64,000 nt of DNA. Source: Pseudarthrobacter sulfonivorans. GTDB taxonomy: Bacteria > Actinomycetota > Actinomycetes > Actinomycetales > Micrococcaceae. The position numbers and the translations under genes were made by a program. The notes beneath the pieces are model-generated. The model saw only the letters and a program-made list of their open reading frames with translations. It did not search any database and was not told the DNA's origin. Below, piece after piece: positions 7,933 through 15,800 of this stretch. Position 1 is the first letter of the stretch. The number at the start of each line of letters is the position of its first letter. The stretch is taken from NCBI RefSeq assembly GCF_014712225.1, contig NZ_JACXBW010000011.1:1-64000 (forward strand), given 5' to 3'.

Positions 7933-9406
7933 TGGCTTTGCCTGCTTCCCATTCCCTGTACCGGCCCTGCCACGCGGCGTTCATGGGATACAGCCCGTCG
8001 ACGCTGTTGCCCTGCTGGACCATCTCGAAGATGAAGGCTTCTTCCTTTTCCTGCTGGATGCAGTCCTCCACCAGTTCTTCGGCGATGGCCGGCGGGATGA
8101 CCAGGATGCCGTCGGAGTCGGCCACGATGATGTCGCCCGGCTGAACAGTGGCACCGCCGCACGCGATGGTGATGTCCGTGTCCCACGGGATGTGGCGGCG
8201 GCCGAGCACGGCAGGATGCGGGTTGGCGTAGTAGGTGGGCATCTCCAGGCCGGCCACGGCCGTGTAGTCGCGGACGCCGCCGTCGGTGATGATCGCCGCG
8301 GCGCCGCGGACCTGCGCGCGCAGGGCCAGGATGTCGCCGACCGTCCCGGTGCCCTTCTCGCCGCGGGCCTCCATCACGAGGATTTCGCCTTCGTTGACCG
8401 AATCGATGGCGCGCTTCTGGGCGTTAAACCCGCCGCCGTGGGTCTTGAAGAGGTCCTCACGGTTGGGGACGTAGCGCAGGGTCCGGGCCAGGCCAACCAC
8501 GCGGCGGTCCGGCCGGGTGGCCTGCAGGCCGTCGATGCTGACGTTGTTGAGGCCGCGCTTGCGCAGCTGCGAGGACAGAGTGGCCGTAGCAACGCTTTCG
8601 AGTTTGGCTTTCAGCTCGGGGGAGAGGAGGGGCCCGACGGCGGCCGCTTCCGCGGGTGCCAAACCCGCCGCTTCGCGGGAACCGTACGCCTCCTCCCGCT
8701 GCAGGTCATCAACCTTGGGTGCGGCACCAAAGTCAGCGAACGGCGTCGTGCCTTCCTCTACCGTGGTGCGCAGGCGCCCCGTCGACAGGTTTCCGTCGGT
8801 GGTAGCCACCTCAACTTCCAGCACGTCACCCGGCTTGGCCACGGAGGCACCCGCAGGGGTGCCGGTGAGGATGATGTCCCCCTCTTCGAGGGTGAGCAGC
8901 TGGGACAGGTCAGCGACCAACCGGGCGAACGGGAAGAGCAGGTCCTCGGTGGTGTCATCCTGGACGAGCTCGCCGTTGTGCCAGGTGCGGATGCGCAGGC
9001 CGGCGGGGTCGACGGCGTCTGCCGGGACCAGTGCCGGGCCGACCGGGGTGAAGCCGTCACCGCCCTTGGACCGGAGGTTGGAGCCCTTGTCCGCGTAGCG
9101 CAGGTCATAGACGCCCAGATCGTTGCTGGCGGTCACCGCGGCGACGTGGCTCCAGGCGTCCTCGATGCCGACGCGCCGGGCCGCCTTACCGATGATCAGG
9201 GCTATCTCGCCTTCATAGCCGAGCAGTTCGCAGCCCGCCGGGCGTTCCACGGCGCTGCCGCCGAGGGAGAGCGATGACGACGGCTTGAGGAAGTAGGACG
9301 GCTGGGCCGGGGTGCGTCCCCGCTGCGCGGCCCGGCTGGGGTAGTTGATGTGTACAGCGATCACCTTGCGTGCCGCTGCGAGGATGTCACTGTTGACCTG
9401 CTCCAA
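7925..9406 (-). CDS. hpaG: Fusion: HpaG-type fumarylacetoacetate-hydrolase-fold isomerase/decarboxylase + RraA-like domain
   Basis: About 493 residues in two domains. The first half is an FAH-fold enzyme of the HpaG/COHED type (YEGEIALIIGK, SNDLGVYDLRYADKGSN, ILTGTPAGAS), which decarboxylates and isomerises the dehydrogenase product. The second half is RraA/HMG-aldolase-like (GTVGDILALRAQ, ITDGGVRD, GGATVQPGDIIVADSDG), a fold that includes oxaloacetate decarboxylases and 4-hydroxy-4-methyl-2-oxoglutarate aldolases. I chose the TTG at 9406 because GAGGAG lies just upstream. The longer frame to 9472 would run through the promoter and operator. It is the first gene of the operon. What the RraA-like half does here is not evident. 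Confidence 0.85.
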   Translation of the reverse strand: MEQVNSDILAAARKVIAVHINYPSRAAQRGRTPAQPSYFLKPSSSLSLGGSAVERPAGCELLGYEGEIALIIGKAARRVGIEDAWSHVAAVTASNDLGVYDLRYADKGSNLRSKGGDGFTPVGPALVPADAVDPAGLRIRTWHNGELVQDDTTEDLLFPFARLVADLSQLLTLEEGDIILTGTPAGASVAKPGDVLEVEVATTDGNLSTGRLRTTVEEGTTPFADFGAAPKVDDLQREEAYGSREAAGLAPAEAAAVGPLLSPELKAKLESVATATLSSQLRKRGLNNVSIDGLQATRPDRRVVGLARTLRYVPNREDLFKTHGGGFNAQKRAIDSVNEGEILVMEARGEKGTGTVGDILALRAQVRGAAAIITDGGVRDYTAVAGLEMPTYYANPHPAVLGRRHIPWDTDITIACGGATVQPGDIIVADSDGILVIPPAIAEELVEDCIQQEKEEAFIFEMVQQGNSVDGLYPMNAAWQGRYREWEAGKAND

Positions 9407-9430
9407 AACCGTCTCCTCATCAAGTACGAA

Positions 9431-9442
9431 ATCGTATACGAT
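9431..9442 (-). promoter_or_regulatory. GntR-type operator palindrome
   Basis: ATCGTATACGAT is a perfect 12-bp palindrome. It lies 1 bp downstream of the -10 box and spans the expected transcription start of the homoprotocatechuate operon, an ideal repressor position. The operon encodes a GntR/FCD regulator, whose family often binds GTATAC-centred sites. Confidence 0.75.
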
Positions 9443-9443
9443 G

Positions 9444-9472
9444 ACTATTGCGCACCGGTTGGGCCCTGTCAA
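9444..9472 (-). promoter_or_regulatory. Sigma-70-type promoter of the homoprotocatechuate operon
   Basis: On the minus strand a perfect -35 TTGACA (9472-9467) is followed by a 17-bp spacer and the -10 AATAGT (9449-9444, 4 of 6 consensus). Predicted transcription start is near 9437, about 30 nt before the TTG start. The rest of the 313-bp divergent gap (9407-9719) holds the operator candidates listed separately. Confidence 0.7.
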
Positions 9473-9640
9473 CCCTCAAGTGGAAGAGCTGGGGGCGGCG
9501 CCTCACGAGGTCAGGGCCGCCAGGCGGATTGCGAACACCCGTAGTAATCGTGCAGCCGGCATATTGCCGCCGGAGCTCCCATTCCAGCCACTTGTATGCG
9601 GCGTCACACGTGCCGTACAGTCTTGAACCAAGTCGCTGTT

Positions 9641-9674
9641 TTCTAATATCGAACCGCAAATTCTTATATAGAAC
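9641..9674. promoter_or_regulatory. Candidate IclR binding region upstream of the flavin monooxygenase
   Basis: This AT-rich stretch contains TTCTAATATCGAACCGCA and TATATAGAAC. Parts of it (TTCTAATAT, and TCGA followed by ACCGCA) recur upstream of the iclR gene at 12453-12482. The shared pieces suggest one regulator acting at both places. Confidence 0.4.
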
Positions 9675-9678
9675 ACCC

Positions 9679-9692
9679 TGGGTGATCACCCA
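9679..9692. promoter_or_regulatory. 14-bp perfect palindrome in the monooxygenase leader
   Basis: TGGGTGATCACCCA is a perfect palindrome 27 bp upstream of the ATG at 9720. It may be an operator or a small hairpin in the 5' leader. No protein can be assigned to it. Confidence 0.45.
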
Positions 9693-9719
9693 TCCCACAG
9701 TGAAGTGAGGAAACGCCCC

Positions 9720-11654
9720 ATGCAGTTCCACCACCACGGTTACGTGTCCGGAGACCCCCGGGTCCAGCCCGCCGCAGGTGCCGGCATCGATCGACCCGCT
9801 GAACTCCCGGACGAAGTTGACGTGCTGATCGTGGGCACCGGGCCTGCCGGGATGCTCGCAGCCGCGCAGCTGTCCCAGTTTCCGAATGTCACCACGCGGA
9901 TTGTGGAGCGGCGTCCGGGACGGCTCGCCATCGGCCAGGCAGACGGCATCCAGGCCCGGAGCGTCGAAACCTTCCAGGCGTTTGGATTCGCCGAGCGGAT
10001 CATCGGCGAGGCGTACGCCATTACGGAGATGGCGTTCTGGAAGCCCGACGTCACTGACCCTTCACGCATCGTTCGGACAGCACGCACGCCGGACGATCCT
10101 GCCGGGATCAGCGAATTTCCGCACCTCATCGTGAACCAGGCCCGCGTGCTGGACTACTTCGCTGAGTTCATGGCCAATTCACCCACGCGGATGAAGCCCG
10201 ATTACGGCTTTGAGTTCCAGGGCCTTGAGGTCGCCAGCGAGGGGGAGTACCCCGTCACCGTCACGCTGCTCCACACGTCCGGTCCCCTTGAGGGCAGGCA
10301 GCGAACCGTCCGGGCAAAGTACGTCGTCGGCGCCGATGGCGCCCGCAGCAAAGTGCGTCAGGCCATCGGCTGCACCCTTGCCGGTGACGCTGCCAATCAC
10401 GCGTGGGGCGTGATGGATGCGCTCGCCGTGACGGACTTCCCCGACATCCGCACCAAGTGCGCCATCCAGTCCGGCTCCGGCGGCAGTATCCTCCTGATCC
10501 CGCGCGAAGGCGGCCACCTCTTCCGGATGTACGTTGACCTCGGCGAAGTGGACCCGGACGACAACGGCGCGGTGCGCAACACCACCATCGAAGAAATCAT
10601 TCAGAAGGCAAACGGGATCCTTCACCCCTATACCCTGGACGTGCGAAACATTGCCTGGCACAGCGTGTACGAGGTGGGGCACCGCCTGACGGACCGGTTC
10701 GACGACGTCCTTCCGGAGGATCGCGGCACGCGGACCCCGCGGGTGTTCATTACCGGGGATGCCTGCCATACGCACAGCGCAAAGGCCGGCCAGGGCATGA
10801 ACGTCTCCATGCAGGATGGCTTCAACATCGCGTGGAAGCTGGGGCACGTGCTTGAGGGCCGCAGTCCCGAGGCCTTGCTCTCCACCTACTCGGAAGAGCG
10901 GCAGGTGGTGGCGAAGAACCTCATCGACTTCGACAAAGAGTGGTCCACGATGATGGCGAAGAAGCCCGAGGAATTTGCGGACCCCACAGAGCTTGAAGAT
11001 TTTTACGTCAGCACAGCCGAGTTCCCGGCCGGGTTCATGACCGAGTATGCGCCGTCCCTGCTGGTGGCACCCGCCGATCACCAGGACCTGGCCACGGGTT
11101 TCCCGGTGGGAAAGCGGTTCAAGTCAGCGCCTGTTGTGCGGGTGGGGGACACCAACCCGATCCACCTTGGCCACCACGCCACGGCCGACGGCCGCTGGCG
11201 CATTTACGTTTTCGCGGACCAGGCACTTCCGTCAGGAGGGAAACAGGCGACGTCGTCTGCCACGGACCGGTTTGCCGAGTGGATCGCGAACTCGCCGGAA
11301 TCACCGCTGGCCGCAACGCCGTCGGACGCTGATCCCGACGCCTGGTTCGACGTGAAGGTGATCTACCAGCAGGAGCACGCAGGCCTGGACATCGGGGCGG
11401 TTCCGGCCGTGTTCAAACCACAGGTTGGACCGTTCAAGCTCACCGACTACGAAAAGGTGTACGCCACCGATCCCGCAGCCGATATTTTCGAGCTGCGGGG
11501 CCTAAGCCGTGAGGGCGTGGTGGTGGTGGTGCGGCCGGACCAGTACGTGGCAAACGTCCTGCCGCTGACGTCGACGGCTGAGCTTGGGGCGTTTTTCGCT
11601 CCCCTCAGGGGCCCTCGCGTGCAGGCATCCTTGGTCAGCGGAGCTGTTCGCTGA
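9720..11654 (+). CDS. FAD-dependent aromatic hydroxylase (3-hydroxybenzoate 4-monooxygenase/phenol 2-monooxygenase-like)
   Basis: This 644-residue group A flavoprotein hydroxylase has the FAD-binding GxGxxG (VLIVGTGPAGM) near the N-terminus, the ribityl/FAD motif GDACHTHSAKAGQGMNVSMQ in the middle, and a C-terminal thioredoxin-like region, as in MobA and phenol 2-monooxygenase. It would place a second hydroxyl on a phenolic ring using NAD(P)H and O2. I chose the ATG at 9720, after GTGAGGAAAC. It is divergent from the ring-cleavage operon, so it may supply a catecholic substrate, but its closest family points to 3-hydroxybenzoate. Its 3' end overlaps the convergent iclR gene by 20 nt. Confidence 0.82.
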   Translation: MQFHHHGYVSGDPRVQPAAGAGIDRPAELPDEVDVLIVGTGPAGMLAAAQLSQFPNVTTRIVERRPGRLAIGQADGIQARSVETFQAFGFAERIIGEAYAITEMAFWKPDVTDPSRIVRTARTPDDPAGISEFPHLIVNQARVLDYFAEFMANSPTRMKPDYGFEFQGLEVASEGEYPVTVTLLHTSGPLEGRQRTVRAKYVVGADGARSKVRQAIGCTLAGDAANHAWGVMDALAVTDFPDIRTKCAIQSGSGGSILLIPREGGHLFRMYVDLGEVDPDDNGAVRNTTIEEIIQKANGILHPYTLDVRNIAWHSVYEVGHRLTDRFDDVLPEDRGTRTPRVFITGDACHTHSAKAGQGMNVSMQDGFNIAWKLGHVLEGRSPEALLSTYSEERQVVAKNLIDFDKEWSTMMAKKPEEFADPTELEDFYVSTAEFPAGFMTEYAPSLLVAPADHQDLATGFPVGKRFKSAPVVRVGDTNPIHLGHHATADGRWRIYVFADQALPSGGKQATSSATDRFAEWIANSPESPLAATPSDADPDAWFDVKVIYQQEHAGLDIGAVPAVFKPQVGPFKLTDYEKVYATDPAADIFELRGLSREGVVVVVRPDQYVANVLPLTSTAELGAFFAPLRGPRVQASLVSGAVR

Positions 11655-12363
11655 TCCGCCGGGCGGCTTCTTTGACCGAGCTTCCAACCTGCTCGGGTGG
11701 TAGTTGGGCGCTGGGATAAACCACCGCGATGGCGGCGGGCTGGAGTCCCTGCGTGAGCCTGAGCGGGACGGCCACGGAGGTAACCCCCGGCAGGACCTCG
11801 TGGTGGCTGACGGCAAATCCCAACTCGCGAACCGAAGCCACTTCCGGACGGCGGGGCTGATCCGGAGAAATCGCCTCCCACTGTGAATCGTCCAGCATCG
11901 CTTGGATGGCCAGCCCCGGCGCCCCCACGTGCAGCGAATGGCGGGTGCCGGGCCGCTGGACGACGGCGGCACGGCTGTGCCGCGGTTCCACGCTGGTCAG
12001 TGTGGTGCAGTCCCCGCGGTCCAGTACCACCAGGAAGGCGGTGGTGCCGAGTTCATTGGCGAGGGATGTCAGCTCCGGCAGCGCTGCCGTTTGCAGGTCG
12101 CGGGCAACGCCGCGGGCCAGCGTGGCGAGTCCGGTGCCCAGGGAGATGCCGCCGGCGCTGTCCCTGGCGACGAGTCCATGGTCTTCAAGGGTGCGGAGGA
12201 TTCTGTAGGCAATTGAGCGGTGCACTCCCATCCGGGCCGAAATTTCTCCGATGCTGAGCGCCGTTGTTTCGTCGCTCAGGATTTCGAGCATCCTGATGCC
12301 GCGGGACAGCGTCTGCGAATGGGCCGGTGCCGCCTTCTCGCCCGGCAGTGGTGCGTTTCCCAT
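11635..12363 (-). CDS. IclR-family transcriptional regulator
   Basis: This 242-residue regulator has an N-terminal winged helix (SIGEISARMGVHRSIAYRILRTLEDHGLV) and the C-terminal IclR effector domain (TTAFLVVLDRGDCTTL, HVGAPGLAIQAML). IclR proteins often control aromatic catabolism. It faces the flavin monooxygenase gene, and similar sequence stands upstream of both genes, so it probably regulates the monooxygenase and itself. The ATG at 12363 has GGGAAGGG upstream. The frame stays open farther but without a better start. Confidence 0.85.
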   Translation of the reverse strand: MGNAPLPGEKAAPAHSQTLSRGIRMLEILSDETTALSIGEISARMGVHRSIAYRILRTLEDHGLVARDSAGGISLGTGLATLARGVARDLQTAALPELTSLANELGTTAFLVVLDRGDCTTLTSVEPRHSRAAVVQRPGTRHSLHVGAPGLAIQAMLDDSQWEAISPDQPRRPEVASVRELGFAVSHHEVLPGVTSVAVPLRLTQGLQPAAIAVVYPSAQLPPEQVGSSVKEAARRISEQLR

Positions 12364-12452
12364 TGCGCCCTTCCCGTCGTTTGCCTGGGCATCCTGCGTC
12401 CTGCCAAGCTGATGCGGATGCGCAGTGCAGCCACGCTTGGGAGGCGAGTCCC

Positions 12453-12482
12453 ATATTAGAACATGAACTGCGGTTATCGAAC
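12453..12482. promoter_or_regulatory. Candidate IclR binding region upstream of iclR
   Basis: Read on the minus strand this contains TTCGATAACCGCAGTTC and TTCTAATAT, both resembling the block at 9641-9674. It lies 90-120 bp upstream of the iclR start and just after the nagA stop. Confidence 0.4.
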
Positions 12483-12502
12483 GACCCCGGATCCGGCTGA
12501 CC

Positions 12503-13771
12503 TTACGCAGCCAGCAATTCGCCCGCGCGCATGACCAGGACGCGCCCAAAGTTGCCGTCCACCGCCACGACGTCGGCACGCAGGCCCGCGCGAAGGCTCC
12601 CAATTTCATTCCCTTGACCGATAATGGCCGCCGGGACGGCTGTCGCGGACAGGACTGCAGCGGCGGGTTCCACCCCGGCGTCGATGGTCCGGCGCACCAC
12701 GTCCAGCAGTGTGGCTGTGCCGCCGGCCAAGGAACCGTTGCTTTGCAGGCGCGCCACGGCGCCGCTGACGGAGACGGACTGGGGGCCCAGTTCGTAGTCG
12801 CCGTCGGGCAGCCCGGTGGCTGCCATTGAGTCGGTCACCAGAACCACGTTTTTCGCACCAACCAGCTCGAAGACCATCCGTGTGGTCTCGGGATCCAGAT
12901 GCACGCCGTCCGCAATCAGCTCGACGGCTATTGTTCCCGCTCTGGCGAGGCGCAGGCAGGCCGCTACGGGCCCGGGGCTGCGGTGGTGCAGCGGCGGCAT
13001 CCCGTTAAACAAGTGCGTGACCGTAGGCCGGGTCACGGTGCCCTGCCCGGATGCGGCCAGCAGTTCTGCCGCGTGGGTGAGGGAGGCCGCCGTCGTGCGG
13101 GCATCCGCATCGGTGTGGCCCAACGACGGCGTGACGCCGCGTTCCGCGAGCAGCTGCACCACGGCGTCCGAGCCGGGCAGCTCGGGGGCGTAGGTCATGG
13201 AGCGCAGGTGTCCGCCGGCGGCGTCCAGCATTTCACCGAGCAGGCCCACGTCAGGGTCGCGAAGGAACCGCGGATCCTGGGCGCCACAGCGCGCATGGGA
13301 CAGGAACGGCCCCTCGGAATGGATGCCCGCGATGAGGCCTTCGCGGGCCAGCTGCCGCAGTGTTTCCAGTCCCCGCAGCAGGTCGGCCCGCTCAGCAGTC
13401 ACAAGGCTGGCAAGCAGCGAGGTGGTGCCGCTGCGGTGCAGGAAGTCCACGGCAGTCCGGGCGGCCTGGGCGTCGCCGGTGGGGAAATCGCCGCCGGCCG
13501 CACCATGGCAGTGGAGGTCAACGAGGCCGGGCAAAATTATGCTGCCCGGCGGCACATCCAGTTCTTCAAAATCTGTCAGCGAAACGTCCAGGCCTGCGCG
13601 CGGGCCAACGTAGGCAATGCGGCCATCAGCGACGGCCACGACGGCGTTGTCCATCGACATCCCGTCGGTCAGGACCGTTCCTGCCAGGAGGTAGCTCCCG
13701 GGCCCTGCGGGACGCGGATGTGTCGGGTCCGGCTGTGCCTGTTTCGGCTGCGCCCCCGGCGGCGGCGTCAC
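12503..13771 (-). CDS. nagA: N-acetylglucosamine-6-phosphate deacetylase
   Basis: This enzyme removes acetate from GlcNAc-6-P to give GlcN-6-P for NagB. The 422-residue amidohydrolase has the HxH metal motif VDLHCHG, the metal Glu in IHSEGPFL, THLFNGMPPLHHRSPG, the substrate-loop DGVHLDP, and the catalytic Asp in VTDSMAATG. An N-terminal Pro-rich extension of about 25 residues precedes the usual start of the fold, so the true start could be later. The GTG start overlaps the nanE stop (GTGA), so the two genes are coupled. Confidence 0.93.
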   Translation of the reverse strand: MTPPPGAQPKQAQPDPTHPRPAGPGSYLLAGTVLTDGMSMDNAVVAVADGRIAYVGPRAGLDVSLTDFEELDVPPGSIILPGLVDLHCHGAAGGDFPTGDAQAARTAVDFLHRSGTTSLLASLVTAERADLLRGLETLRQLAREGLIAGIHSEGPFLSHARCGAQDPRFLRDPDVGLLGEMLDAAGGHLRSMTYAPELPGSDAVVQLLAERGVTPSLGHTDADARTTAASLTHAAELLAASGQGTVTRPTVTHLFNGMPPLHHRSPGPVAACLRLARAGTIAVELIADGVHLDPETTRMVFELVGAKNVVLVTDSMAATGLPDGDYELGPQSVSVSGAVARLQSNGSLAGGTATLLDVVRRTIDAGVEPAAAVLSATAVPAAIIGQGNEIGSLRAGLRADVVAVDGNFGRVLVMRAGELLAA

Positions 13772-14451
13772 TTCAGGGCCTCGGCAAACCAGCCGGTGAT
13801 GGTGGCCGGGTGGGTGATGGCCGTGCCAACGACGACGGCGAACGCGCCGGCGTCGAGCGACTGCCGGGCCTGCGCCGGGGTATGGAAGCGGCCCTCGGCG
13901 ATGAGGGGCACGCCGAAGCCGGCCGCGGCGATCTGCTCAATCAGCTCCAGGTCAGGTCCGTGCCTTTTGGGGCGCTCGCCGGTGTAGCCCGACAGCGTGG
14001 TGCCGATCAGGTCAGCCCCTGCTTCGACGGCGGCAGCGGCGTCGTCGAAGGAGCCGCAGTCAGCCATGACCAGCGCGTGGGATTCGGTGTGGATGCCGGC
14101 CGCCGTCTGGGCGAGGGTCAGCCCGTCCGGGCGTTTGCGGCGGGTGCCGTCGATCGCCACGACGTGCGCGCCGGCGTTTGCTACTGCCAAGGCGTGGCGG
14201 AGCGTGGGAGTGATGAAGACGCCGTCGTGCCCGTCCTTCCAGAGCCCGATCACCGGAACTTCCACCGCGGAACGCGTGAACTGCACGTCGGCCAGGCCCT
14301 GGACGCGAATGGCGGCCGCGCCGCCGGTTACTGCCGCGGCGGCAATCTGGGCCATGGTGCGGGGATCGCGCATGGGCTCGCCCGGGTATGCCTGGCAAGA
14401 GACGATCAGTTGGCCGCGGAGGGCGTCAAGGGCTTCGGGGGTCAGGATCAC
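13768..14451 (-). CDS. nanE: N-acetylmannosamine-6-phosphate 2-epimerase
   Basis: This 227-residue TIM-barrel enzyme interconverts ManNAc-6-P and GlcNAc-6-P. Conserved family segments are visible: LIVSCQAYPGEPM at the N-terminus, VVAIDGTRRKRPDG with substrate-contacting residues, the phosphate/sugar loop GTTLSGYTGERP, and the catalytic-region LIAEGRFHTPAQA. It lies between nanK and nagA in a minus-strand operon, as expected for sialic acid degradation. Identification is firm. Confidence 0.93.
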   Translation of the reverse strand: MILTPEALDALRGQLIVSCQAYPGEPMRDPRTMAQIAAAAVTGGAAAIRVQGLADVQFTRSAVEVPVIGLWKDGHDGVFITPTLRHALAVANAGAHVVAIDGTRRKRPDGLTLAQTAAGIHTESHALVMADCGSFDDAAAAVEAGADLIGTTLSGYTGERPKRHGPDLELIEQIAAAGFGVPLIAEGRFHTPAQARQSLDAGAFAVVVGTAITHPATITGWFAEALK

Positions 14452-14508
14452 GATCGGTTCCTCTGGAAGTTTGGCGGGCGGTTAGACGAGGTACTTAGGA
14501 CGATGGTG

Positions 14509-15456
14509 TCAGGGCGGTGTGGTGAGGACCAGGCGCGCGGCGCCCACCATGGCAGCTGCGTTGCCGAGCTTAGCCGGGAGGACGGGGAGTCCGGCCAAGG
14601 CGGGCAGGAGTTCGGCCCGGAGCGCACGTTCCATGGGACGCCACCAGGGGGCTCCGGCGTCGGAGAGACCACCCGAAACCACCACCACTTCGGGGTCCAG
14701 GATGTTGGCGAGGCCGCCCACGGCCTGTCCCGCAGCGGCGGCGCCCCTGCCCACGGCTTGGATGGCGGCCGCATCGCTTGCCCCGGCGAGGGCAAAGACC
14801 GCCCGGGCGTCCGCCGCGTCCGAGGTGCCGCCCAACCGTACATAGGTCTCGCGGATGGCCGGACCGGAGGCGATCGCCTCAACGTGCCCGGCTCCACCGC
14901 AGACGCACGGAACAGCACCGCCCTCGTGGAACGCGTACGGCGATGCGAAATGGCCCACGTGCCCGCCGACGTACCGGTGGCCCAGGAGCGGCTGCCCGTC
15001 GAGCACAAAACTGCCCCCGACGCCGGTGCCAAAGGCGACCAGCAGCGAACTTGCCGTCCCGGCAGCGGCACCCGTCCACGACTCACCGAGAGCATGCGCA
15101 TGGACATCGTTCACCGCCCGCACGGCCTCGGGATCCAAGCCCAACCGGGATGCCAATCCCGCTGTCAGCTCCGTGCCGGCCCACCCGAGGATCGCATCGG
15201 TAGTCGAAACGACGACCCCGCGCCCGGCATCAATCACCCCGGCAGAACCAACGCCAACCCCCGCCACGTCCAGGCCCGCTGCTTGAGCCCGGGACGTGAG
15301 GGAAGAAACCAGTGCCGCCGTCGCATCGAGGATCGCCTCGCCGCCGGCGCGGTTCAGCGTCGGAATGGTCTCCCAGAACAGCACCTCACCGGCCGCCGAA
15401 ACAACCCCGGCAGCAGTCTTAGTACCCCCAAGGTCAACCCCGATCGCGTACTGCAT
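14509..15456 (-). CDS. nanK: ROK-family N-acetylmannosamine kinase
   Basis: This 315-residue ROK sugar kinase starts with the phosphate-binding AIGVDLGGTKTAAGV and has AFGTGVGGSFVLDG and GHRYVGGHVGHF. The zinc motif normally reads CxCGxxGCxE. Here it is CVCGGAGHVE, so the third Cys is replaced by His, a plausible zinc ligand. Function as ManNAc kinase follows from its place next to nanE and nanA. ROK glucokinases look similar, so the sugar is an inference from context. Confidence 0.85.
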   Translation of the reverse strand: MQYAIGVDLGGTKTAAGVVSAAGEVLFWETIPTLNRAGGEAILDATAALVSSLTSRAQAAGLDVAGVGVGSAGVIDAGRGVVVSTTDAILGWAGTELTAGLASRLGLDPEAVRAVNDVHAHALGESWTGAAAGTASSLLVAFGTGVGGSFVLDGQPLLGHRYVGGHVGHFASPYAFHEGGAVPCVCGGAGHVEAIASGPAIRETYVRLGGTSDAADARAVFALAGASDAAAIQAVGRGAAAAGQAVGGLANILDPEVVVVSGGLSDAGAPWWRPMERALRAELLPALAGLPVLPAKLGNAAAMVGAARLVLTTPP

Positions 15457-15512
15457 GTGGTTCCTTCTGTCCTTATCTAGTTTCCGGTGGTTGAGTCAGT
15501 GGTGGCTTGGTC

Positions 15513-15753
15513 GCGCTGAAGGGTCCATTTTGCCGGCCCTTAGACACCTCCCGCCGGCGGCCTCCGTCGCTGGCGACGTTCATCCGCCTTTGGTCGGCGA
15601 TGCGGGCCTACGCAAAACGCACCCTTCAGCGCTAGGTGCCGAAGTCACCCAAGGTGCGGTGGCTGCTTTCCGGGTAGGCGCATCGCCGACCAGAATGTCG
15701 CGTAGGTCGCCCAGCGACCGGAGAGGCATGGCGGGAGGTGTCTAAGCGCCGGC
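15513..15753. repeat. Giant imperfect inverted repeat in the nanA-nanK gap
   Basis: The 344-bp gap 15457-15800 has no credible gene. Arms 15532-15555 and 15730-15753 are complementary at 23 of 24 positions. Further in, 15592-15603 pairs perfectly with 15680-15691, so about 80 bp on each side fold as one long hairpin with interruptions. A competing 12-bp perfect pairing joins 15513-15524 to 15621-15632, which lies in the loop. Possible roles are a MITE-like element, a transcription attenuator, or an mRNA processing site. No target-site duplication was seen. Confidence 0.75.
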
Positions 15754-15800
15754 GGAACGCAGCTACCGTGCCGCCCCGACCACGACTCAGCCGAGGAAGC

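Noticed and set aside
13360..15480. A 706-codon plus-strand frame across nagA, nanE and nanK
   Set aside because: It is the antisense shadow of three clear genes, caused by high GC at third positions. It has no recognisable domains.
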